5,012 nucleotides of DNA, taken from assembly GCA_020849155.1 (NCBI GenBank), contig JADLGU010000367.1, positions 1 to 5,012 on the forward strand, given 5' to 3'. Position numbers and translations under genes: made by a program. Origin of the DNA: Rhodocyclaceae bacterium (GTDB lineage Bacteria; Pseudomonadota; Gammaproteobacteria; Burkholderiales; Rhodocyclaceae). How positions within the stretch are numbered: the stretch's first letter is position 1; every line of letters begins with the position of its first letter. Below, in pieces: positions 1-5,012 of the stretch. The notes beneath the pieces were generated by a model, which saw only the letters and a list, made by a program, of their open reading frames with translations, ran no database searches and was not told the DNA's origin.

Positions 1-781
1 GGCCGCCGTCGAGCAGCTGGGCGCCGAACTCCTTCTGCGCCACTTCGTAGCTCCAGTCGCGGAAGGCACCCTCGGTGAACTTCTGGATGTTGCCCTTGTG
101 CACGATGGTCACCGACTTGCGGTCGTTGTCGATGGCGTATTTGATGGCGGCGCGCATCAGGCGCGAGGTGCCCTCTCGCGAGACCGGCTTGATGCCGATG
201 CCGGAAGTGTTGGGGAAGCGGATCTTCTTGACGCCCATCTCGTCCTGCAGGAACTTGATGAGCTTCTTGCAGTTGTCGGTCTCGGCGGCCCATTCGATGC
301 CGGCGTAGATGTCTTCCGTGTTCTCGCGGTAGATCACCATGTCGACCTTCTCGGGGTTTTTCAGCGGGCTGGGCACGCCCTTGAAGTAGCGCACCGGGCG
401 CACGCACTGGTAGAGGTCGAGTTCCTGGCGCAGGGCGACGTTGAGCGAGCGGATGCCGCCGCCGACCGGGGTGGTCATCGGGCCCTTGATGGAGACCGAG
501 TATTCCTTCAGCGCGTCGAGCGTTTCCTTGGGCAGCCAGACGTCGCCGCCGTAGAGCTTGGTGGATTTCTCGCCTGCATAGACTTCCATCCAGTGGATCT
601 TCTTCTTGCCGCCGTAGGCCTTGGCCACCGCGGCGTCGATGACCTTGATCATCACCGGGGAGATGTCCACCCCGATGCCGTCGCCTTCGATGTAGGGGAT
701 GATCGGATTGTCCGGCATCGGCTGGCCGGGGATGATCTTGGCACCGCCTTGTGGAACCTTGATGTGAGAATTCGCGCCCAT
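1..781 (-). CDS. icd: NADP-dependent isocitrate dehydrogenase, N-terminal 260 residues (gene runs off the window's left edge)
   Basis: This TCA-cycle enzyme oxidatively decarboxylates isocitrate to 2-oxoglutarate with reduction of NADP+ in the cytoplasm. Translating the minus strand from the ATG at 781 gives MGANSHIKVPQGG..., which reads like the bacterial homodimeric Icd family. Family motifs appear in order: YIEGDGIG (residues 30-37), the GGGIRSLNVALRQ substrate loop with Ser112 (E. coli Ser113, the AceK phosphorylation site), Asn114, Arg118 and Arg128, YRENTEDIYAGIE with Arg152 and Tyr159, and VHKGNI with Lys229 (E. coli Lys230). The offset of -1 from E. coli numbering is constant, so there are no indels. 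About 150 C-terminal residues lie outside the window. The ATG at 781 is preferred because GGAG lies 6 nt upstream of it; an in-frame ATG at 793 has no comparable site and would add only four residues. The gene is divergent from aceK, which encodes its regulator. Residue correspondences rely on recalled E. coli numbering. Confidence 0.97.
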   Translation of the reverse strand, partial: MGANSHIKVPQGGAKIIPGQPMPDNPIIPYIEGDGIGVDISPVMIKVIDAAVAKAYGGKKKIHWMEVYAGEKSTKLYGGDVWLPKETLDALKEYSVSIKGPMTTPVGGGIRSLNVALRQELDLYQCVRPVRYFKGVPSPLKNPEKVDMVIYRENTEDIYAGIEWAAETDNCKKLIKFLQDEMGVKKIRFPNTSGIGIKPVSREGTSRLMRAAIKYAIDNDRKSVTIVHKGNIQKFTEGAFRDWSYEVAQKEFGAQLLDGG

Positions 782-887
782 TTGCAACTCCATCTTCAGT
801 TAGTGGTGGGTAAGCTGGATGCCGGCGACGTGTCGTTGCGCGGGGGTCTCAGGCTGTTCCGAATCCCGGGCCGGCTTATAAATAAAT

Positions 888-916
888 ATTATCCGCCATT
901 CCGTTTCGTTTCGCCA
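888..916 (-). promoter_or_regulatory. Candidate sigma-70 promoter for icd
   Basis: On the minus strand, GATAAT (888-893; 5 of 6 matches to TATAAT) lies 17 nt downstream of TGGCGA (911-916; 3 of 6 matches to TTGACA). It belongs to the only strongly AT-rich island in the window (876-892, TTATAAATAAATATTAT), in the divergent gap between icd and aceK. Transcription would start near 881, leaving a leader of about 100 nt before the icd ATG. The -10 element is convincing, but the -35 is poor, so an activator may be needed or the true start may differ. The same island holds TATAAA at 877-882 on the plus strand, but without a matching -35. Confidence 0.4.
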
Positions 917-945
917 GCTTGGGCTTAGGGGATGTGGCGGGCGGC

Positions 946-975
946 TTGGCGGGGGCCGCGGTTTGCCGGTATCCT
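946..975 (+). promoter_or_regulatory. Candidate weak sigma-70 promoter for aceK
   Basis: TTGGCG (946-951) and TATCCT (970-975) are separated by 18 nt, and each matches 4 of 6 consensus bases. They lie 37-66 nt upstream of the aceK ATG. The predicted start near 982 falls immediately before the palindrome at 983-993. Such weak hexamers arise easily by chance, so this is only the best candidate in the gap. Confidence 0.25.
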
Positions 976-982
976 GCCGGTC

Positions 983-993
983 TTGCACTGCAA
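983..993 (+). promoter_or_regulatory. Small perfect palindrome upstream of aceK, possible operator
   Basis: TTGCACTGCAA is an 11-nt perfect inverted repeat (TTGCA-C-TGCAA) that ends 18 nt before the aceK ATG, at the predicted transcription start. This is where a repressor would act. The TTGC...GCAA half-sites loosely recall operators of bacterial regulators of acetate, propionate or glyoxylate metabolism, but I cannot assign a regulator. The site is short enough to occur by chance. Confidence 0.25.
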
Positions 994-1011
994 CATTGGA
1001 AAGAGCCCTCG

Positions 1012-2802
1012 ATGGAAATCCCCGCCGGCGAAAACCCGATCGCCCAGGAAATCGCCCGAACCCTGCGGGATGGCTTCAACAGACATTACCGGCTGTTCCG
1101 CGAATGCAGCGCCCAGGCCAAGACGCGCTTCGAGCAATCCGACTGGCTGGGCCTGCAACAGGCGGTGCGCGAGCGCATCGCCTTCTACGACTCGCGGGTG
1201 AATGAGACCGCCGTGCTGCTGCACGAGCAGCTGCGGGCGGAGCACATCGATGACAACACCTGGCAGCTGGCCAAGCTGCTCTACATCGGACTCCTCACCA
1301 ACCACAAGCAGCCCGAGCTGGCCGAAACCTTCTTCAATTCGGTGTTCTGCAAGATCATGCACCGGACCTATTTCCACAACGATTTCATTTTCGTGCGACC
1401 GGCGGTGTCGACGGAGTTCATCGAGTCCGATCCGCCGGCCTACCGCAGCTACTACCCGAACCAGAACGGCCTGCGGCAGACCATCCGCGACATCTGCCGC
1501 GACTACGGCTGGCAGAGCGAGTTCGCCAATATGGAGCGCGACGTGGAGCAGGTGATCGCCGGGGTGGTGCGCCAGATGGGCGGCCGCCTGGCCGCCGCCG
1601 AGGCGAACTTCCAGATCCAGGTGCTGCATTCGGCCTTTTACCGCAACAAGGCCGCCTACATCGTCGGCAAGGCCATCAACGGCGACTACGAGTACCCCTT
1701 CGTGGTGCCGGTGCTGCACGATTCGAAGGGCCGCCTGTTCCTCGACGCCATCCTGCTCGACTCGGCCCAGATCCGCACCCTGTTCAGCCTGAGCCGCGCC
1801 TACTTCATGGTGGACATGGAGGTGCCCTCGGCCTACGTCGATTTCCTCTCCGGCCTGATGCCGCACAAGCCGGCGGCGGAGATCTACACCATGCTCGGGC
1901 TGGGCAAGCAGGGCAAGACCATGTTCTTCCGCGACCTGATCGGCCACCTGCGCCATTCGCGCGACCAGTTCGTCGTCGCCCCGGGCATCCGCGGCATGGT
2001 GATGGCGGTGTTCACCCTGCCGTCCTTTCCCTATGTCTTCAAGCTGATCAAGGATGTCTTCGCGCCGCCGAAGGAGGTCGACCGGGCCACGGTCAAGGCC
2101 AAGTATGTCCTGGTCAAGCAGCACGACCGGGTCGGCCGCATGGCCGACACCCTGGAGTTCTCCAACGTGGCCCTGCCCAAGGCGCGCTTCTGCCCGGAGC
2201 TGGTCGAGGAGCTGCGCCGCGAATGCCCCTCGCTGCTGGAGGAGGAGGGCGACGACTTCGTGATCAAGCACGTCTACATCGAGCGGCGCATGAAGCCGCT
2301 CAACCTCTACCTCGACAGCGCCGACGACGAGAAGCGCGAGGCGGCGGTGCTGGAGTACGGCAACGCCATCAAGGAACTGGCCTACGCCAACATCTTCCCC
2401 GGCGACATGCTGTTCAAGAACTTCGGCGTGACCCGCTTCGGCCGGGTGGTGTTCTACGACTACGACGAGATCGAGTACATGACCGACTGCAACTTCCGCC
2501 GCATCCCGCCGGCGCCCAATCCCGAGGCGGAGATGTCCGGCGAGGCCTGGTATTCGGTCGGGCCGCGCGACGTCTTCCCCGAGGAGTTCGGCACCTTCCT
2601 GCTGGGCAACCCGGATACCCGGAGGGTCTTCATGAAGCACCATGCCGATCTGCTGCAGCCGGAGTTCTGGCAGCAGACCAAGCAGAAGATCCTCGACGGC
2701 TACATGCCGGATTTCTTCCCCTATCCGGAAGAGATGCGCTTCTGCCGCATGTTCGCCGGTGAGGCTGGCCGGCCGCAGGCCCGCGCCGCCGAGGCGGCGT
2801 GA
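1012..2802 (+). CDS. aceK: Isocitrate dehydrogenase kinase/phosphatase
   Basis: AceK is a cytoplasmic bifunctional enzyme that phosphorylates and dephosphorylates Icd on its active-site serine, setting the split of isocitrate between the TCA cycle and the glyoxylate bypass. The 596-residue product is close to E. coli AceK (578). An N-terminal regulatory region (about 1-315) precedes a kinase-like domain. Visible kinase features are the loop APGIRGMV (323-330), ATP-binding Lys344 in YVFKLIKD (E. coli Lys336), Asp379 in GRMADT (E. coli Asp371, needed for phosphatase activity), Asp465 and Asn470 in FPGDMLFKNFG (E. coli Asp457 and Asn462), and Asp483/Asp485 in YDYDEIEYM (E. coli Asp475/Asp477). 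The constant +8 offset indicates an intact domain. The frame stays open upstream to a TTG at 919, but homology begins at the ATG at 1012, which has a weak purine-rich site (GGAAAGAG) just upstream. It is divergent from icd, unlike the aceBAK operon of enterics, and overlaps rluE by 4 nt. The protein ends in an Ala/Arg-rich tail unlikely to be functional. Confidence 0.97.
   Translation: MEIPAGENPIAQEIARTLRDGFNRHYRLFRECSAQAKTRFEQSDWLGLQQAVRERIAFYDSRVNETAVLLHEQLRAEHIDDNTWQLAKLLYIGLLTNHKQPELAETFFNSVFCKIMHRTYFHNDFIFVRPAVSTEFIESDPPAYRSYYPNQNGLRQTIRDICRDYGWQSEFANMERDVEQVIAGVVRQMGGRLAAAEANFQIQVLHSAFYRNKAAYIVGKAINGDYEYPFVVPVLHDSKGRLFLDAILLDSAQIRTLFSLSRAYFMVDMEVPSAYVDFLSGLMPHKPAAEIYTMLGLGKQGKTMFFRDLIGHLRHSRDQFVVAPGIRGMVMAVFTLPSFPYVFKLIKDVFAPPKEVDRATVKAKYVLVKQHDRVGRMADTLEFSNVALPKARFCPELVEELRRECPSLLEEEGDDFVIKHVYIERRMKPLNLYLDSADDEKREAAVLEYGNAIKELAYANIFPGDMLFKNFGVTRFGRVVFYDYDEIEYMTDCNFRRIPPAPNPEAEMSGEAWYSVGPRDVFPEEFGTFLLGNPDTRRVFMKHHADLLQPEFWQQTKQKILDGYMPDFFPYPEEMRFCRMFAGEAGRPQARAAEAA
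2784..2799 (+). promoter_or_regulatory. GC hairpin covering the rluE ribosome-binding site and start codon
   Basis: CGCCGC (2784-2789) pairs perfectly with GCGGCG (2794-2799) around a CGAG loop (2790-2793). The loop and 3' arm contain the GAGG Shine-Dalgarno (2791-2794), and the last paired base is the G of the rluE GTG. The hairpin lies in the last codons of aceK, so a ribosome finishing aceK would open it. This suggests translational coupling; the function is inferred, the pairing is directly visible. Confidence 0.45.
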
Positions 2803-3344
2803 GCCGGGTTTTACTTTTCAACAAGCCTTACGGCGTCCTCAGCCAGTTCACCCCCGAGGCCGGGCATCGTTGCCTCGCCGACTACATTCAGGTGCCCGGC
2901 GTCTATGCCGCCGGCCGGCTCGACGCCGACAGCGAGGGCCTGCTGCTGCTCACCGACGACGGCCGCCTGCAGAGCCGCATCGCCGATCCGCGCCACAAGC
3001 TGCCGAAGACCTATTGGGCGCAGGTCGAGGGCGAGCCGGACGCGGAGGCTTTGCAGCGGCTGCGGCAGGGCGTCGACCTCGGCGATTTCGTCACCAGGCC
3101 CTGCGATGCGCGGCGCATCGACGAGCCCGACCATCTCTGGCCGCGCGAGCCGCCGATCCGCAGCCGCAAGCGCATCCCGACCGCCTGGCTGGAGATCGTG
3201 CTGCGCGAGGGCAAGAACCGCCAGGTGCGGCGCATGACCGCCAAGGTCGGCCACCCGACCCTGCGCCTGGTGCGCGGCGCGATCGGCCCGTATGTCCTCG
3301 CCGGCTTGCGGCCGGGCGCCTGGCGCGAGGCCGAGGCAATTTGA
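2799..3344 (+). CDS. rluE: 23S rRNA pseudouridine synthase, RluE-like (RsuA/RluB/E/F family)
   Basis: This predicted cytoplasmic enzyme isomerises a uridine in 23S rRNA to pseudouridine (U2457 in E. coli for RluE). The 181-residue product starts directly with the catalytic fold, LLFNKPYGVLSQF (residues 5-17), and has no N-terminal S4 RNA-binding domain. That fits RluE rather than RsuA, RluB or RluF. The catalytic aspartate is Asp42 in GRLDADSEGLLLLTDDG. The conserved C-terminal motif is GKNRQVRRMTAKVGHPTLRLVR, followed by IGPYVLAGLRPG. It is shorter than E. coli RluE (217 residues), mainly at the termini. The start is GTG, with GAGG 4 nt upstream, and GTGA overlaps the aceK stop, so it is probably translated by coupling from aceK. 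Pairing with aceK looks like convenience rather than a shared pathway. The exact target uridine is inferred from family membership only. Confidence 0.88.
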   Translation: MSRVLLFNKPYGVLSQFTPEAGHRCLADYIQVPGVYAAGRLDADSEGLLLLTDDGRLQSRIADPRHKLPKTYWAQVEGEPDAEALQRLRQGVDLGDFVTRPCDARRIDEPDHLWPREPPIRSRKRIPTAWLEIVLREGKNRQVRRMTAKVGHPTLRLVRGAIGPYVLAGLRPGAWREAEAI

Positions 3345-3354
3345 CATGCGTCAA
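3341..3354 (+). promoter_or_regulatory. FNR/CRP-superfamily-type operator upstream of the cytochrome-molybdoenzyme operon
   Basis: TTGACATGCGTCAA is a perfect 5-bp inverted repeat around a 4-nt spacer. It fits the form TTGAY-N4-RTCAA recognised by FNR, ANR and DNR-type regulators (E. coli FNR prefers TTGAT-N4-ATCAA). It overlaps the rluE stop codon and is centred about 41.5 nt upstream of the cytochrome ATG at 3389. A possible -10, CAGAAT (3376-3381, 4 of 6 matches), follows at a suitable distance for activation from -41.5. TTGACA within it also looks like a -35, but no good -10 lies 16-18 nt downstream of it. Induction by low oxygen or nitrogen oxides is inferred. Confidence 0.5.
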
Positions 3355-3388
3355 TACTCCTGAATCCACGGCCCGCAGAATCGCTGGA

Positions 3389-4240
3389 ATGAAACAAGCC
3401 GTCGCCGCCGCTGCGCTGGTGATCGCCGCATCGGCCGCCTTCATCGCCTGGATCGTCGCCGGCATGGCGCCGCGGACGGAGTTCGTCCCTTACGTCGAGC
3501 CCAGGCCGGCCGCCGAGCCCGGCTACCTGCGGGCCGTCTACAGCCCGCTGCACTTCCGCCCGGCCATCGACGCGGCGACCGACGCGCAATGCCTGTCCTG
3601 CCACCGCGAGGTGCTGGAGGACCGGGTGCGCGCCGCCGCGCCCTCCGGGCTGAAGAGCGACACCCTGCGCGCCGCCTACCAGGAGACGCCGACCTATGCC
3701 GGCGAGCAGGAAACCTTCCACCGCCGCCATCTCGTCACGCCGCTGGCGCGACAGCTGATGGACTTGCGCTGCAACACCTGCCACCAGGGCCACGAGCCGC
3801 GCGAGGAGGCGCAGGGCGCCGCGGCCGATGCGCCGCCGCAGAGCGACGCCGGCTTCACGCTGAGGAAGCAGGTGAACCCCGAAACGACCTGTCTGAAGTG
3901 CCATGGCCCGTTTCCCTGGCAGCCGATGGGCCTGCCCGGGCCGTGGGAGGAGCATAAGGCGGCGTTCGGCAACAATTGCCTGACCTGCCACGCCGCCATC
4001 CGCACGAAGCGGCACGAGGTGAACTACCTCAAGGCGGCGGCCATCGAAGAGGCCGGCAAGGCGGGCGCCGAGGCCTGCTTCGGCTGCCACGGCGGGCGCA
4101 GCTGGTACCGCATCGGCTATCCCTATCCGCGCACGCCCTGGCCCGACATGCCGGCCGAGGTGCCGGAGTGGGCGAAGGATCGCCCGACCCAATCCGAGGC
4201 GCGTTTCCTCAAGGCGGCCGCGCAAGGAACCCGCCCATGA
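3389..4240 (+). CDS. Membrane-anchored periplasmic pentaheme c-type cytochrome
   Basis: This is a predicted electron-transfer protein between the membrane and a periplasmic redox partner. The 283-residue product has an uncleaved-looking hydrophobic N-terminal segment (about residues 4-26) with a Lys before it, so its heme domain should face the periplasm. Five CXXCH heme-attachment motifs begin at Cys68 (CLSCH), Cys128 (CNTCH), Cys168 (CLKCH), Cys197 (CLTCH) and Cys230 (CFGCH). Six further histidines (55, 111, 114, 135, 189, 209) could supply distal ligands, so bis-His hemes are plausible. Five hemes after one anchor differ from the tetraheme NapC/NirT quinol dehydrogenases, and I cannot name a family. 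Its stop overlaps the start of the DmsA-like gene (ATGA), so the two are probably partners. The ATG at 3389 lacks a good Shine-Dalgarno. A TTG at 3341, with GAGG 4 nt upstream and overlapping the rluE stop, would add 16 residues and is a real alternative. Confidence 0.9.
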   Translation: MKQAVAAAALVIAASAAFIAWIVAGMAPRTEFVPYVEPRPAAEPGYLRAVYSPLHFRPAIDAATDAQCLSCHREVLEDRVRAAAPSGLKSDTLRAAYQETPTYAGEQETFHRRHLVTPLARQLMDLRCNTCHQGHEPREEAQGAAADAPPQSDAGFTLRKQVNPETTCLKCHGPFPWQPMGLPGPWEEHKAAFGNNCLTCHAAIRTKRHEVNYLKAAAIEEAGKAGAEACFGCHGGRSWYRIGYPYPRTPWPDMPAEVPEWAKDRPTQSEARFLKAAAQGTRP

Positions 4241-5012
4241 CCAGCCGCGACGACAACCTGCTCAATCCGCAGCGCCGCAGCTTCCTCAAGACCGCCGCCG
4301 CCGGCGGCGCGGTCGCCGCGGCCGGCGGCCTGGCGGAACTGACTTTCGGCGGCAAGGAGGCACAAGCCCACGCCTACGAGCCCTATCCGACCGACGACCA
4401 GCTCACCACGGTGGTGACGAGCTGCGACCACAACTGCGGCGCGCGCCACATGCTGGTGGCGCACAAGCAGGGCGACGTCATCGTCCGCCTGTCCACCGAC
4501 GACGGCCGCTACCAGGCCGGCGGCGCCTTCGGTTTCGAGAGCGAGCAGGTGCCCCAGCTGCGCGCCTGCCTGCGCGGCCGCTCCTACCGCTCGCGCATCT
4601 ATTCGCCCGAGCGCCTGCTCTATCCGATGCTGCGCGTCGGCGCGCGCGGCGAAGGGAAGTTCAAGCGCGTCTCCTGGGACGAGGCGCTCGACTTCATCGC
4701 GAAGAAGATGATCGAGCTCAAGGCCAGATACGGCCCGACGGCGATCCTCGACCAGGCCTACGCCGGCACTTCCTACTGCGTGCTGCACAAGTCCGACCAG
4801 ATCGAGGGCCTGCTGGCGCGCTTCCTCGGCATGTTCGGCTGCCGCAGCAACTCCTGGTCGGTGCCCTCCTACCAGGGCACCACCTTCTCCAGCCGCACGA
4901 CCTTCGGCACCATCGAGGACGGCAACGAGGACGACGCCTTCGCCCACAGCAAGCTGATCATCATGTGGGGCTGGAACCCGGCCTACACCTTCCACGGCGG
5001 CAACACCTTCTA
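4237..5012 (+). CDS. Tat-exported DmsA-like molybdopterin oxidoreductase, N-terminal 258 residues (gene runs off the window's right edge)
   Basis: This is the catalytic subunit of a predicted periplasmic Mo-bisPGD enzyme of the DMSO reductase family; the substrate is unknown. A twin-arginine signal (RRSFLK at 13-18, Ala/Gly-rich core, likely cleavage after AQA at 42-44) sends the folded, cofactor-loaded protein out. The FS0 iron-sulfur motif follows: Cys63, Cys67, then His71 where DmsA has cysteine, then Cys111. Next come CLRGRSYRSRIYSPERLLYPM and VGARGEGKFKRVSWDEAL (from 111), closely resembling E. coli DmsA. A gap-free match to recalled DmsA sequence from LARF to SKLIIMWG puts Ser211 at the Mo-ligand serine. 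Cys63 through the window end shows no frameshift. The start is ATG at 4237, with AAGGA (4224-4228) 8 nt upstream; it overlaps the cytochrome stop by 4 nt. A ferredoxin-type DmsB subunit may follow beyond the window. Tetrathionate, polysulfide or other oxyanion substrates cannot be excluded. Confidence 0.92.
   Translation, partial: MTSRDDNLLNPQRRSFLKTAAAGGAVAAAGGLAELTFGGKEAQAHAYEPYPTDDQLTTVVTSCDHNCGARHMLVAHKQGDVIVRLSTDDGRYQAGGAFGFESEQVPQLRACLRGRSYRSRIYSPERLLYPMLRVGARGEGKFKRVSWDEALDFIAKKMIELKARYGPTAILDQAYAGTSYCVLHKSDQIEGLLARFLGMFGCRSNSWSVPSYQGTTFSSRTTFGTIEDGNEDDAFAHSKLIIMWGWNPAYTFHGGNTF

Noticed and set aside
98..928. 276-codon plus-strand open frame opposite icd
   Set aside because: It is an antisense shadow of the clearly recognisable Icd protein; its sequence (Asp/His/Val/Leu-rich) resembles no family and it has no credible ribosome-binding site.
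919..1011. N-terminal extension of AceK from TTG at 919
   Set aside because: The extra 31 residues do not look like the family N-terminus, and they would cover the region expected to hold the aceK promoter. The ATG at 1012 gives a normal-length protein.
925..2643. Very long open frame (572 codons) on the minus strand opposite aceK
   Set aside because: Its translation is His/Val/Leu/Ala-rich low-complexity sequence without recognisable domains, and it mirrors the GC-biased codons of aceK. The plus-strand product has all AceK catalytic residues, so this is an antisense shadow.
3011..4225. 404-codon minus-strand open frame opposite rluE and the cytochrome
   Set aside because: It spans two well-supported plus-strand genes and is Arg/Gly/Ala-rich without domain signs, as expected from high third-position GC.
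4288..4329. Dense GCC/GGC repeat at the start of the molybdoenzyme gene, able to fold into hairpins
   Set aside because: It simply encodes the Ala/Gly-rich hydrophobic core of the Tat signal peptide with GC-rich codons; no unit repeats in a way that needs another explanation.
4123..4995. 290-codon minus-strand open frame opposite the molybdoenzyme
   Set aside because: The plus strand encodes a Tat signal and DmsA-like motifs. The antisense product is Ala/Val/Gly-rich and unrecognisable.
1..5012. tRNA or rRNA genes, CRISPR arrays, insertion sequences, attachment sites and rho-independent terminators
   Set aside because: I saw no clover-leaf or rRNA-like sequence, regularly spaced repeats, transposase motifs or terminal inverted repeats, and no GC stem followed by a T-run. 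Nearly all bases outside 782-1011 and 3345-3388 are coding.

Overview
The window is GC-rich and densely coding. It looks like the chromosome of a respiratory, probably facultatively anaerobic betaproteobacterium, possibly of the Rhodocyclales (Azoarcus/Thauera/Dechloromonas type). That placement is inferred from protein resemblance, codon bias and the icd/aceK arrangement; I could not run a search.

Layout: (1) The minus strand from base 1 to 781 carries the N-terminal 260 codons of NADP-type isocitrate dehydrogenase (icd); the gene continues beyond the window. (2) A 230-bp divergent intergenic region (782-1011) holds an AT-rich island with a candidate icd promoter. It also holds a weaker candidate aceK promoter followed by a small perfect palindrome. 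(3) aceK (1012-2802, +) encodes isocitrate dehydrogenase kinase/phosphatase, whose substrate is the product of the neighbouring icd. (4) rluE (2799-3344, +) encodes a 23S rRNA pseudouridine synthase. It overlaps aceK by 4 nt, and its ribosome-binding site lies inside a GC hairpin. (5) A perfect FNR/CRP-type palindrome (3341-3354) sits on the rluE stop codon. (6) A membrane-anchored pentaheme c-type cytochrome follows (3389-4240, +). (7) It overlaps by 4 nt the start of a Tat-exported DmsA-like molybdopterin oxidoreductase (4237 to the window end, +; N-terminal 258 codons only).

Functionally there are two blocks. The icd/aceK pair is the carbon-flux switch at the isocitrate branch point: AceK phosphorylates Icd at the Ser equivalent to E. 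coli Ser113, which is present here as Ser112, and so diverts isocitrate to the glyoxylate shunt. The downstream block starts a periplasmic respiratory operon, in which a multiheme cytochrome probably exchanges electrons with a molybdenum enzyme. The FNR-like box suggests control by oxygen or a nitrogen oxide.

The most unusual point is in the molybdoenzyme. The third cysteine of its N-terminal [4Fe-4S] (FS0) motif is a histidine, giving C-x3-C-x3-H-x39-C, while the rest of the domain, including the probable Mo-ligand serine, aligns well with DmsA. The substrate cannot be told from this window.
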